Positions 1 to 7,693 of a stretch of 13,222 bases of DNA are shown here, piece after piece; position 1 is the stretch's first letter; each line of letters starts with the position of its first letter. The notes beneath the pieces are model-generated. The model ran no database searches, was not told the DNA's origin, and was given only the letters and a program-made list of their open reading frames with translations. Both the position numbers and the translations under genes were made by a program. This DNA is from JAGLQA01 sp023135565 (GTDB lineage Bacteria > Acidobacteriota > Aminicenantia > UBA2199): contig DAOWCY010000197.1 of assembly GCA_030639305.1 (NCBI GenBank), forward strand, positions 1 through 13,222, in the 5' to 3' direction.

Positions 1-410
1 TATCTATAATATTTAGGAGAAATACAGTCTATGCTACCATGCTATAACACCCGATATCAGCGCATTAGATATGCAAATTTGCCTATTAAATTAATTCGGG
101 AAAAACACCCTTTTCAACTTGCGGAAAATGGGTTATAATACGACAATAACCAAAATTCAACAATTTTCTAATTTTATTTAGCCAAAGATTTCACGACCGG
201 GTAACTTTTCCTCCGCACCCCGGAGGTGGTCGGGGGTACCTCGAAGGTGCGGGCTGGATTAAACCGGGAACCGAAACCGGGAAATCTCAAATTGGCCTGA
301 TCCCTTTTTCTCCCTCGAAACCGGAAACCAGGAAAGAAAACCAAAGACGAACGTTATTTCATGTTTTGGACAGCAGGTAGGTTTCAGGCAGCATACCTGA
401 CAATCTCTAA
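1..410. other. Non-coding stretch at window start
   Basis: No credible gene is visible on either strand. The first 180 bases are AT-rich. Bases 210-226 form a small hairpin, CCTCCG-CACCC-CGGAGG, and the following bases contain two copies of AACCGGGAA (about 262-285) and a GGGTACCTCGAA motif that resembles one near 9901. These look like decayed intergenic repeats. No promoter or RNA gene could be supported. Confidence 0.5.
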
Positions 411-611
411 CTCACCGTTATCATGGGTTTGATCTTCAGTTGCTTATATGGTTTCCTATACGTTATATTGAGGCTGGAAGATTACTCCTTATTAATGGGC
501 AGCGCCGGTTTATTCATCATATTGGCCGCGGTCATGATTTTTACCCGCAAAATCGATTGGTATTCTTTTAACATAGGTTTTAACATAGGAAAGAAAGAGG
601 ACGGCTCGTAA
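411..611 (+). pseudogene. creD-like inner-membrane protein, C-terminal remnant
   Basis: The open stretch from ATG 423 encodes 62 residues. The segment LYGFLYVILRLEDYSLLMGS, followed by a hydrophobic helix and FTRKIDWYSF, matches the extreme C-terminus of CreD-family proteins as I remember it. CreD is a multi-pass inner-membrane protein, usually about 450 residues, linked to CreBC-type stress and beta-lactam responses. Reading frame runs back only to an in-frame TAA at 408-410, and bases 1-407 show no CreD-like coding in any frame. The rest of the gene is therefore missing rather than frameshifted nearby. There is no convincing ribosome binding site before ATG 423, so I read it as a truncated relic and not a small gene. 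A dispersed repeat (631-735) lies 20 bases past the stop, which suggests local rearrangement. A real 62-residue two-helix protein is the alternative. Confidence 0.6.
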
Positions 612-630
612 CCCCACCACGTGGACAGGG

Positions 631-735
631 TATAAGCGGCTCCGCCGCAAGGGCAGCGTGTGAGCGCTTTTGATTTTAAATCATAAAAAGTTTTGATCAA
701 ACTTTTTTAAAAGTTTGGCCCCCGGCAGGGTCGCC
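631..735 (+). repeat. Dispersed palindromic repeat, copy A
   Basis: This block starts TATAAGCGGCTCCGCCGC, runs through GAGCGCTTTTGATTTTAAATC and AAAAGTTTTGATCAAAC, and ends AGTTTGGCCCCCGGCAGGG-TCGCC. The same order of blocks is found inverted at 12112-12200 and, in the plus orientation, at 12902-13109. The middle, AAAAGTTTTGATCAAACTTT, is a long AT-rich palindrome. It could fold in RNA, but no poly-U tail makes it a standard terminator. The copies are similar but not identical, as expected for an old dispersed family. No coding capacity is supported. Confidence 0.8.
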
Positions 736-911
736 GAAGACAAGCCCCTCAGATTTCACGAATGCTTGTTTGCATAAAGCTGCTGTCCGGTTTTTCTCAA
801 AAACCGGATAGCCCTCCGTAACTTATTTAAAAGAAATTCCGTATAATTCTATTAAAAATAAATCAACGAGTTTCAATTATATACTTAATATTTAAAACGA
901 GGAGGTTTTAA
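736..911 (+). promoter_or_regulatory. Upstream region of tricorn gene: hairpin, -10 box and SD
   Basis: A perfect inverted repeat TCCGGTTTTT-CTC-AAAAACCGGA lies at 786-808. A TATAAT match at 842-847 is a good -10 box, but the best-spaced -35 (about 819-824, TAACTT) is weak, so the promoter is tentative. The leader would be about 60 bases. A strong Shine-Dalgarno GGAGG sits at 901-905, six bases before ATG 912. The hairpin could end upstream transcription or act as an operator. Confidence 0.4.
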
Positions 912-3900
912 ATGAAGAAACTATTCGTTTCGATATTTGTTTTGCTTTTTGTTTTTGCGGCTCTCTCTTTTGCCGAAACAAAAGACGAAGCCCGGTTACT
1001 GCGGTTTCCCGCGGTTTATGGCGACCAGGTGGTTTTCACTTACGCCGGAGACCTATATACGGTAAGCGCCGATGGCGGCGTAGCCCGGAAACTGACCAAC
1101 CACAGCGGTTTCGAGATGTTTCCCCGTTTTTCCCCGGACGGGAAAAACATTGCCTTTACAGCCCAGTATGACGGCAATACGGAAGTATACCTGATGCCCG
1201 CCGGGGGCGGAGCGCCCAAAAGGCTCACTTATACGGCTGCTCTCGACAGGGACGACGTCTCCGACAGGATGGGCCCCAACAACATCGTTATGGGCTGGCA
1301 GCACGACAACAAACATATCGTTTTCCGTTCCCGGGCCATCGAACCCAACGATTTTAACGGCCAACTGTTCCTGACCACGGTCAAAGGCGACTTACACACA
1401 CAGCTTCCCCTACCCCGGGGCGGATTTTGCTCCTATTCTCCCGATGATTCCCAATTGGCTTACAACCGCGTTTTCAGGGAATTCCGCACCTGGAAACGCT
1501 ACCGCGGCGGCATGGCGGACGACGTCTGGGTCCATGATTTTAAAACTAAAAAAACAGTAAATATAACGAATAACCCGGCCCAGGATATTATCCCCATGTG
1601 GCAAGGAGACAGGATATACTTCCTTTCCGATAGGGATAAGAACCGCAGGATGAATCTTTTCGTCTGCCATATGCCCTCTAAAAAAACTAAACAATTAACC
1701 CATTTTGAAGATTTCGACATCAAATTCCCCAGTTTGGGCAAAGACAAAATCGTTTTTGAAAACGGCGGCTATATTTACCTTTTCGATACGGCGCGGGAAA
1801 AATTAAGCAAAGTGGCTGTGCATATCCGCGAAGATAGGCTCAGCGCCCGGGGCGGCATAAAAAAAGTAAAGGGGAATCTCACCTATTACGAAATTTCCCC
1901 TGACGGCAAACGCGCCCTTTTCGGCAGCCGGGGTGAATTTTTTACCGTACCGGCCAAATTCGGGAACACAAGAAATCTAACCGGTACTCCCGGTATTCAC
2001 GAGAGGAATCCCCAGTGGTCCCCGGACGGCAAATGGATCGCTTATATTTCCGACAAAAGCGGTGAAAACGAGATATATATTAAAGCGGCGGACGGCAGCG
2101 GTAAGGAAATCCAATTGACCACAGGCGCCGATACTTATAAATACCACATCAGGTGGTCGCCGGACAGCAGAAAGCTGCTGTGGGGCGATAAAAAACTGCG
2201 GCTGCGCTATGTAAACATCGATCAAAAAAAGATCAAAGAAGTGTTTCAATCGAAAGTCTGGGAAACCAGGAATTATTCCTGGTCGCCGGATAGTAAGTGG
2301 ATCACTTACAGCAAGCGGGAAGCCGTGGGATACACCCAGGTATATATTTATTCCCTGACAAAGGCGAAGAGTTATGCGGTCACAGGTGAATGGTACGATG
2401 CAGACTCTCCTGCTTTCAGCGCCGACGGCAAATACCTCTACTTTATTTCTGCCCGGGATTTTAATCCCATTTACAGTTGGACGGAGTGGAACCACATTTA
2501 CCGGGACATGGCGCGGATATACCTGATAACATTATCCAAAAGCACACCTTCTCCTTTTCAGCCGAAGAGCGACGAAGTAACGATAAAAAAAGATGCCCCG
2601 GCAGCAGGAAGCAAGCCGGCAAAGGCAAAAAAAGGGGACAAGAAGAAAGCGGAGAAAAAAATTATAGTGAAGATCGACATAGACGGTTTGAGCGACCGGG
2701 TTGCCGTGCTGCCCATTAATCCGTCGAACTATTTCGGTCTCATCCCGCTTAAGAACAAAATTTATTACCAACGCCGCGGCTCAGGAGATAAGAAGACAGT
2801 CCTGTTTATGTACGACCTGAAAAAGCAAAAAGAGAACAACTTAGGTGAAATTAACAGTTATGAGATTTCTGCGGATGCTAAGAAGATGCTTGTTTCAAAG
2901 GACGGGAAATACGCCATCATCGACCTGCCCACGGCAAAAATCAGCATTAAAGAGACCCTTAAACTCGACGGCCTGGAGATGAATCTTTGTAAGAAAGCGG
3001 AATGGAAACAGATATATTTCGAATGCTGGCGGCAGATGAGGGATTTCTTTTATGTGCCCAATATGCATGGAGTGGATTGGCCGGCGGTAAGGGACAAATA
3101 TGCGGTACTGTTAGACCATGTCAATCACCGCAATGATTTAACCTACATTATCGGCGAGATGATCGGGGAACTGAGTACCGGGCACACCTACGTGGCCGGC
3201 GGTGAAAGACCCCCGGTTAATAAAATCCACCAGGGCCTGTTGGGAGCGCAGTTTGAACGGGAAACGAAAACCGGTTATTACCGCATCAAAAAAATACTGC
3301 TGGGAGAAAACTGGGATAAAGAGCGGGTTTCTCCATTGACGGCTATCGGGGTTAACGCCCGGGCCGGCGACTACATCATCGAAGTAGACGGGAAATCCAC
3401 CGCTAAAATGACCAATATATACCGGCATCTAATTAATACCGCCGGTAAGCAGGTTACGCTTAGATTAAACTCTTCCCCCACGGCGAAAGGGAGCCGGAAA
3501 GTAGTGGTTGTTCCTGTTAAAAGCGAGTTGGACCTCTACTATTTTAACATGGTGCGCGCCAACATAGAAAAAGTGAATAAAGCCACCGGCGGCAAAGTCG
3601 GTTATCTCCACATCCCGGATATGGGTGTCGAAGGTTTAAACGAATTCGTTAAATACTATTACCCCCAACTGCGCAAAAAAGCGTTGATTATAGACGTACG
3701 CGGCAACGGCGGCGGTAATGTGTCGCCCATGATCATCGAAAGGCTGCGCCGCCGGGCAGTCATGATCGACATGAGCAGGAACGGTTTACCCGATGTGGAT
3801 CCCGGGGGCATGATGTATGGCCCGCTGGTTTGCCTGGCCGATGAATTCTCTGCTTCAGACGGCGACATTTTTCCCTACCGCTTCAAAAAACATAAATTAG

Positions 3901-4202
3901 GAAAAATAATCGGTAAACGCACCTGGGGCGGAGTCGTGGGCATAAGAGGTCCTTTACCTCTGCTCGACGGCGGCCAACTATTCAAGCCGGAATTCGCTCC
4001 CTATGACCTGGAAGGGAAGAAATGGATAATGGAAGGTATCGGTGTAGAACCCGATATCTACGTAGATAATGACCCGGCCAGGGAATTCGCCGGTATAGAC
4101 GACCAGTTGAATAGGGCCATCAAAGAGATCCTCGACGAACTTAAAACAAAAGAGAAAACCATACCCCCGCTGCCCCCCTACCCGGAAAAAAGAGGATATT
4201 AA
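912..4202 (+). CDS. Secreted tricorn-type protease (peptidase family S41)
   Basis: This 1096-residue protein is a full-length homologue of tricorn protease, a serine peptidase that degrades oligopeptides into smaller pieces. Residues 1-21 form a typical signal peptide (MKK, hydrophobic core, SFA before E22), so it is likely periplasmic or exported. Residues about 27-680 are beta-propeller sequence with TolB/PD40-like motifs such as FSPDGK and WSPDGKW (W369). They are interrupted at about 552-585 by a lysine/alanine-rich linker, common in bacterial homologues. A C1-like helical domain follows (about 690-765), then a PDZ domain (about 775-860), then the S41 catalytic domain. By family comparison, His758 in STGHTYV, Ser982-Asp983 in SASDGD and Glu1041 in MEGIGVEPD match tricorn His746, Ser965-Asp966 and Glu1023. 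Gly757 replaces tricorn Ser745, a change I recall as usual in bacterial members. The start is fixed by GGAGG and the signal peptide. It appears monocistronic. Confidence 0.93.
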   Translation: MKKLFVSIFVLLFVFAALSFAETKDEARLLRFPAVYGDQVVFTYAGDLYTVSADGGVARKLTNHSGFEMFPRFSPDGKNIAFTAQYDGNTEVYLMPAGGGAPKRLTYTAALDRDDVSDRMGPNNIVMGWQHDNKHIVFRSRAIEPNDFNGQLFLTTVKGDLHTQLPLPRGGFCSYSPDDSQLAYNRVFREFRTWKRYRGGMADDVWVHDFKTKKTVNITNNPAQDIIPMWQGDRIYFLSDRDKNRRMNLFVCHMPSKKTKQLTHFEDFDIKFPSLGKDKIVFENGGYIYLFDTAREKLSKVAVHIREDRLSARGGIKKVKGNLTYYEISPDGKRALFGSRGEFFTVPAKFGNTRNLTGTPGIHERNPQWSPDGKWIAYISDKSGENEIYIKAADGSGKEIQLTTGADTYKYHIRWSPDSRKLLWGDKKLRLRYVNIDQKKIKEVFQSKVWETRNYSWSPDSKWITYSKREAVGYTQVYIYSLTKAKSYAVTGEWYDADSPAFSADGKYLYFISARDFNPIYSWTEWNHIYRDMARIYLITLSKSTPSPFQPKSDEVTIKKDAPAAGSKPAKAKKGDKKKAEKKIIVKIDIDGLSDRVAVLPINPSNYFGLIPLKNKIYYQRRGSGDKKTVLFMYDLKKQKENNLGEINSYEISADAKKMLVSKDGKYAIIDLPTAKISIKETLKLDGLEMNLCKKAEWKQIYFECWRQMRDFFYVPNMHGVDWPAVRDKYAVLLDHVNHRNDLTYIIGEMIGELSTGHTYVAGGERPPVNKIHQGLLGAQFERETKTGYYRIKKILLGENWDKERVSPLTAIGVNARAGDYIIEVDGKSTAKMTNIYRHLINTAGKQVTLRLNSSPTAKGSRKVVVVPVKSELDLYYFNMVRANIEKVNKATGGKVGYLHIPDMGVEGLNEFVKYYYPQLRKKALIIDVRGNGGGNVSPMIIERLRRRAVMIDMSRNGLPDVDPGGMMYGPLVCLADEFSASDGDIFPYRFKKHKLGKIIGKRTWGGVVGIRGPLPLLDGGQLFKPEFAPYDLEGKKWIMEGIGVEPDIYVDNDPAREFAGIDDQLNRAIKEILDELKTKEKTIPPLPPYPEKRGY

Positions 4203-4319
4203 GAGAACTCAGGGGAACTCAAGAAAGCTCAGGAGGGTCTCAAGAGAACTCAGGGGAACTCAAGAGAACTCAGGGGAACTCAAGAGAACTCGAGAGGGTC
4301 TCAAGAGAACTCAGGTTGA
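4201..4319 (+). repeat. Tandem array 1 (about 20-21 bp units)
   Basis: About six units alternate AAGAGAACTC with a second half-unit, either AGGGGAACTC (10 bp) or AGGAGGGTCTC / GAGAGGGTCTC (11 bp). Each half-unit ends in CTC, giving a 10-11 bp sub-period. The first unit overlaps the tricorn stop codon TAA (4200-4202). The last unit runs into CAGGTTGAGG. Array 2 at 7475-7693 is the same family on the other strand. There are no unique spacers, so this is not CRISPR. Confidence 0.9.
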
Positions 4320-4363
4320 GGATGAGCTTGTGACTTCATCTTCAACCCGGGATCTCTCTTGAA
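4301..4363 (+). other. Long imperfect hairpin closing array 1
   Basis: The last array unit with its flank (4301-4325: TCAAGAGAACTCAGGTTGAG then GATGA) pairs imperfectly with 4335-4363 (TTCATCTTCAACCCGGG then ATCTCTCTTGAA) around a 9-base loop. The right arm carries an inverted half-unit, GATCTCTCTTGA. Its position about 100 bases after the tricorn stop would suit a 3' end structure, but no poly-U run follows, so it is not called a terminator. Confidence 0.6.
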
Positions 4364-4530
4364 TTTGCCTGGGATTTGGGATTTGTAATTTCTTTGTAAT
4401 TTGGGTTTATGATCCCCAGTTTTTGGTTTAATGCCGCGCAGCGGCTAAGAGGGCCCCCCCGCCGGGGGGTTGGGATTTGTAATTTTGCTCCAGGTATGTT
4501 ATAAATAAGAAATGAGAGCACTTACAATAA
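4364..4530 (+). promoter_or_regulatory. Leader region of kinase operon with direct repeat and GC hairpin
   Basis: TTGGGATTTGTAATTT occurs at 4376-4391 and again at 4470-4485, 94 bases apart. Between the copies are a small hairpin GCCGC-GCA-GCGGC (4433-4445) and a GC-rich hairpin of C and G runs around 4454-4469. The promoter of the kinase operon must be here or further upstream, but I see no good sigma70 pair. GG and GC around 4471-4488 are spaced wrongly for sigma54. Ribosome binding sequence before ATG 4531 is weak (GAGAG near 4514). Confidence 0.4.
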
Positions 4531-6018
4531 ATGTTTTTCGAGATTAGCCTGATGGTAAGAGAATATACGAAAAAAAGAGATTTAGACAAAACAAAGAAAG
4601 AGCTTATACTCGAACTGGAAGAGCTGCGCAAACAATTAACCGGGTTGAAGAAAACCGGCCGGAGACACCGCATCACCACTGAATCCGTCCTCCATGAAGA
4701 GGTAGAAAATGAACTACAGGTATACCGCGACAACCTCAAAGAACTGATGGAGAAACGCTACGCCGAACTGACCATGATTAATGAACAATTAGAACAGGAG
4801 ATTAAGGAACGTATCAAAACCGAAGTCTTGCTGCGCAAATCGGAAGAAAAATACCGCATCCTGGTTGAAAATGCAGACGATGTCATCACCCTGCGCGACC
4901 TGAAATTCAACCTGCTATTCTACAATCGCGCTTATTATACCAGTTTGGGCTTTGAAGAAAACGAAACCGGCGAAATAGAAAACCTCGATAGGATTCACCA
5001 CGACGATTTACCCACCATAGGAGATAAACGCTGGGAACTATTTAAAACAGGGAAAACAGAATACGAATACCGTATCAAACACAAAGACGGCCACTGGGTG
5101 CACCGCTTCGTGAAATCCGTTATTATACAGGATATCGAACCGCGCCGGGGATCGATATTATCCATTATCCGCGATATCACGAAATATAAAGAAACGGAAG
5201 AGCAGGCCCGGCAGCAGCAGGAACAACTGATCCAGGCCGACAAAATGGTCTCTTTAGGCACACTGGTTTCCGGTGTTGCCCATGAGATCAACAATCCCAA
5301 CAATTTTTTGATGTTAAATATCCCCCTGCTGCTAAATGCGTGGACCAGTGTGCAGCCGATTTTAGATAAATACTACCGAAATGAAGGTGACTTTTTCGTA
5401 GGCGAAAGGTTGAAGTACTCACGCATGCGGGATTCCATACACCATCTATTCAGCGGCATCCTGGACGGCAGCAAACGAATAAAAAGTATCGTCGAACAAT
5501 TAAAAAACTTTTCCCGTATCGAAACCTTCGACACCGGCGAACCTGTGGACATCAATGAAGTCATCAAAACTGCCGTCGAACTGGTTTCAAATTTGATTAA
5601 AGAATCGACAAAACATTTCTCCGTCGAGTATGGACATAATTTACCGAAAGTAGAGGGCAGCTTTCAAAGATTGGAACAGGTCATTGTCAATCTCCTCGAA
5701 AATAGCTGCCAGGCCCTGCCGGATGCAGGCAGGGGCATATCTCTTTCAACTCGATATAACGAAACGGCAAATATTATCCTGGTTAAGGTTAAAGATGAAG
5801 GCAAAGGGATACCCCCCGATACCCTCTCGCAAATATTAGAACCTTTTTTTACTACCAGACGCGACAGCAAAGGAACCGGTTTAGGACTCTCGGTCTCATC
5901 CAATATTATCAAGAACCACGACGGTTTCTTAAACTTCGAATCGACACCCGGTAAGGGCACCACCGCAACCATTATCTTACCGGTAAAAAAGGAAAAAAGC
6001 GACCCCGGAGGTCAATAA
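4531..6018 (+). CDS. Soluble PAS-domain sensor histidine kinase
   Basis: This is a 495-residue cytoplasmic histidine kinase with no membrane segment. Residues about 8-105 form a charged coiled coil (KTKKELILELEELRKQ). A PAS domain spans about 104-227 (SEEKYRILVENADD to SIIRDITKYKE). The H-box GTLVSGVAHEINNPNN places the phosphorylated histidine at His251. The stretch after it (NIPLLLNAW to SRIKSIVEQLKNFSR) is a longer dimerisation segment, which I recall from kinases paired with NtrC-type regulators. The ATPase domain is intact: N-box from N387 (NLLENSCQA), G1 box D422-x-G-x-G, G2 box GTGLGL from G448. The stop overlaps the next start by one base (TAATG), so the two genes are translationally coupled. 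ATG 4552 (MVREYTKK) is an equally plausible start, since neither has a clear ribosome binding site. The ligand sensed by the PAS domain is unknown. Confidence 0.93.
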   Translation: MFFEISLMVREYTKKRDLDKTKKELILELEELRKQLTGLKKTGRRHRITTESVLHEEVENELQVYRDNLKELMEKRYAELTMINEQLEQEIKERIKTEVLLRKSEEKYRILVENADDVITLRDLKFNLLFYNRAYYTSLGFEENETGEIENLDRIHHDDLPTIGDKRWELFKTGKTEYEYRIKHKDGHWVHRFVKSVIIQDIEPRRGSILSIIRDITKYKETEEQARQQQEQLIQADKMVSLGTLVSGVAHEINNPNNFLMLNIPLLLNAWTSVQPILDKYYRNEGDFFVGERLKYSRMRDSIHHLFSGILDGSKRIKSIVEQLKNFSRIETFDTGEPVDINEVIKTAVELVSNLIKESTKHFSVEYGHNLPKVEGSFQRLEQVIVNLLENSCQALPDAGRGISLSTRYNETANIILVKVKDEGKGIPPDTLSQILEPFFTTRRDSKGTGLGLSVSSNIIKNHDGFLNFESTPGKGTTATIILPVKKEKSDPGGQ

Positions 6019-7442
6019 TGGATGAAATAAAATTTCCATCGCTGCCCATTTTAATGGTGGATGATGAGGATCATCTGCTGTATAGTTTCGATCTTACCTT
6101 AGGAGACGCAGGAATAAACAATACGATTTCCTGCAATGACAGCCGCGAAGTCATGAAAATCGTAAGCGAACAAGAGCTCGGTATCATACTTTTGGATCTT
6201 TCCCTTCCCTTTATCCACGGAACGGTGCTGCTGGAGAAAATAAAAGGCGAATTTCCCGATATACCGGTCATCATAATTACCGGGAACAGCGAAATAGAGA
6301 CTGCCGTAGATTGTATGAAACAAGGCGCTTTCGATTATCTGCTTAAACCCATAGAAAGGGGCCGCTTAGTGGGCAGTGTCAAGAGAGCCATCGAACTCAG
6401 GGAACTGCGCGAGGAAAACAAATCCCTGAAGCAGCGGATTTTCGACCCGAAACTGATGCAGCCCGAGGCATTCAAAAAGATCATTTCCGGCAATGAGAAG
6501 ATACACTTTCTTTTTCACTATATGGAAGGTATAGCCAGGACATCCGAACCGGTTCTTATTACCGGGGATACGGGAGTGGGAAAAGAGCTCTTCGCCGCCG
6601 CTTTTCACCTACTCAGCGCCAGGAAAGGGAGGTTCGTACCGGTCAATGTGGCAGGCTTAGATGACCAGATGTTTACCGACACCCTTTTCGGTCATAAAAA
6701 AGGCGCTTTTACCGATGCGGTTAAAGAACGCGGCGGCCTTATAGAAACCGCTGTGGGAGGGACGCTTTTCCTCGACGAAATCGGAGATCTGAGTATCCCT
6801 TCCCAGGTAAAATTACTGCGGCTGCTGCAAGAACGGGAATATTATCCCTTAGGACAGGATGAACCCAATTATTCGGACGCCTTGATTATAGTGGCTACCA
6901 ACCAGGACCTTTTCCACCTGAAGGAGACCGGCGAATTTAGAAAAGACCTCTATTTCCGTTTGAATGTGCATAATATAGCCATTCCCCCACTGCGCGACCG
7001 ATTGGATGATCTTCCTATCCTGGTGGATCATTTTTTAACTGAAGCAGCGGGAAAACTCGGTAAGAAGAAGCCGACGCCTCCCCCGGAACTAATCACCTTA
7101 CTGGCTACTTATCACTTCCCCGGCAACATCAGGGAACTGCGCTCCATGATTTTCGATGCGGTAAGCACCCACAAGGCCAGGGTATTATCCTTAGATTCTT
7201 TTAGAAATTATTTAAGCAAACGCCGCAGCATGATCGAACATGCGAATCCCGGGCAAGAGAAAGACAGCAGCGAACCCCTGATCGTTTTCCCTTCCACCCA
7301 ATTGCCCAGCCCCCAGCAGTCCCAGATCATGTTGATCCAGGAAGCGATGAAAAGAACAAAAAACAACCAGAGTGTGGCTGCTCAACTGCTGGGTATCAGC
7401 AGGCAGGCTCTGAATCGCCGCTTAAAACAATTAAAACGGTAG
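6018..7442 (+). CDS. NtrC-family sigma54-dependent response regulator
   Basis: This 474-residue regulator has three intact domains. The receiver (about 9-125) has the acidic pair Asp15-Asp16, phospho-acceptor Asp60 (LLDLSLP), Thr88 and Lys110. The AAA+ sigma54-activating domain (about 155-385) has Walker A GDTGVGKE (from G183), Walker B FLDEIGD (Asp253-Glu254) and arginines in FRKDLYFR (Arg308, Arg314). A Fis-type helix-turn-helix at about 440-474 (NNQSVAAQLLGISRQALNRR) should bind DNA. The sigma54-contact loop reads GAFTDA (229-234) rather than the consensus GAFTGA. A GGAG site at 6007-6010 inside the kinase gene precedes ATG 6018. It almost certainly receives phosphate from the adjacent kinase and switches on sigma54 promoters, but no such promoter was found in this window, so its targets lie elsewhere or were missed. 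Confidence 0.95.
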   Translation: MDEIKFPSLPILMVDDEDHLLYSFDLTLGDAGINNTISCNDSREVMKIVSEQELGIILLDLSLPFIHGTVLLEKIKGEFPDIPVIIITGNSEIETAVDCMKQGAFDYLLKPIERGRLVGSVKRAIELRELREENKSLKQRIFDPKLMQPEAFKKIISGNEKIHFLFHYMEGIARTSEPVLITGDTGVGKELFAAAFHLLSARKGRFVPVNVAGLDDQMFTDTLFGHKKGAFTDAVKERGGLIETAVGGTLFLDEIGDLSIPSQVKLLRLLQEREYYPLGQDEPNYSDALIIVATNQDLFHLKETGEFRKDLYFRLNVHNIAIPPLRDRLDDLPILVDHFLTEAAGKLGKKKPTPPPELITLLATYHFPGNIRELRSMIFDAVSTHKARVLSLDSFRNYLSKRRSMIEHANPGQEKDSSEPLIVFPSTQLPSPQQSQIMLIQEAMKRTKNNQSVAAQLLGISRQALNRRLKQLKR

Positions 7443-7474
7443 AGATCGAAAAAACTTTCTCTCACTCTTAAACC

Positions 7475-7693
7475 TGAGCTCTCTTGGAGCCCCTCCTGAT
7501 CTCTCTTGAGCCCTTCCTAAGCTCTCTTGATCCCCTCCTGAGCTCTCTTGATCCCCCTCCTGATCTCTCTTGATCCCCTCCTGAGCTCTCCTGAGCCCCT
7601 CCTGAACTCTCTTGAGCCCTTCCTGAGCCCTCTTGATATCCTCCTGAGCTCTCTTGAGCCCCTCCTGAGCTCTCTTGATCCCCTCCTGATCTC
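7475..7693 (-). repeat. Tandem array 2, inverted relative to array 1
   Basis: Ten units plus a partial one, mostly exactly 21 bp with two of 22 bp. Read on the minus strand each unit is AGGAGGGGATC followed by AAGAGAGCTC, with a few substitutions. Unit starts on the plus strand fall at 7475, 7497, 7518, 7539, 7561, 7582, 7603, 7624, 7645 and 7666. As 21 is a multiple of three, several frames stay open across it and create spurious repetitive ORFs with no ribosome binding site. The array starts 32 bases after the regulator stop codon. Confidence 0.92.

Noticed and set aside
482..700. 72-residue minus-strand ORF starting near 700
   Set aside because: Its beginning is translated repeat copy A and the rest is antisense to the creD-like remnant. 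No ribosome binding site.
2477..2719. 80-residue plus-strand ORF inside the tricorn gene
   Set aside because: It is an out-of-frame reading of the lysine-rich linker region with no start signal.
4201..4319. CRISPR array
   Set aside because: Repeats abut with no unique spacers of normal length and no cas gene is nearby.
4470..4490. Sigma54 promoter upstream of the kinase operon
   Set aside because: GG and GC are 12-13 bases apart instead of 10.
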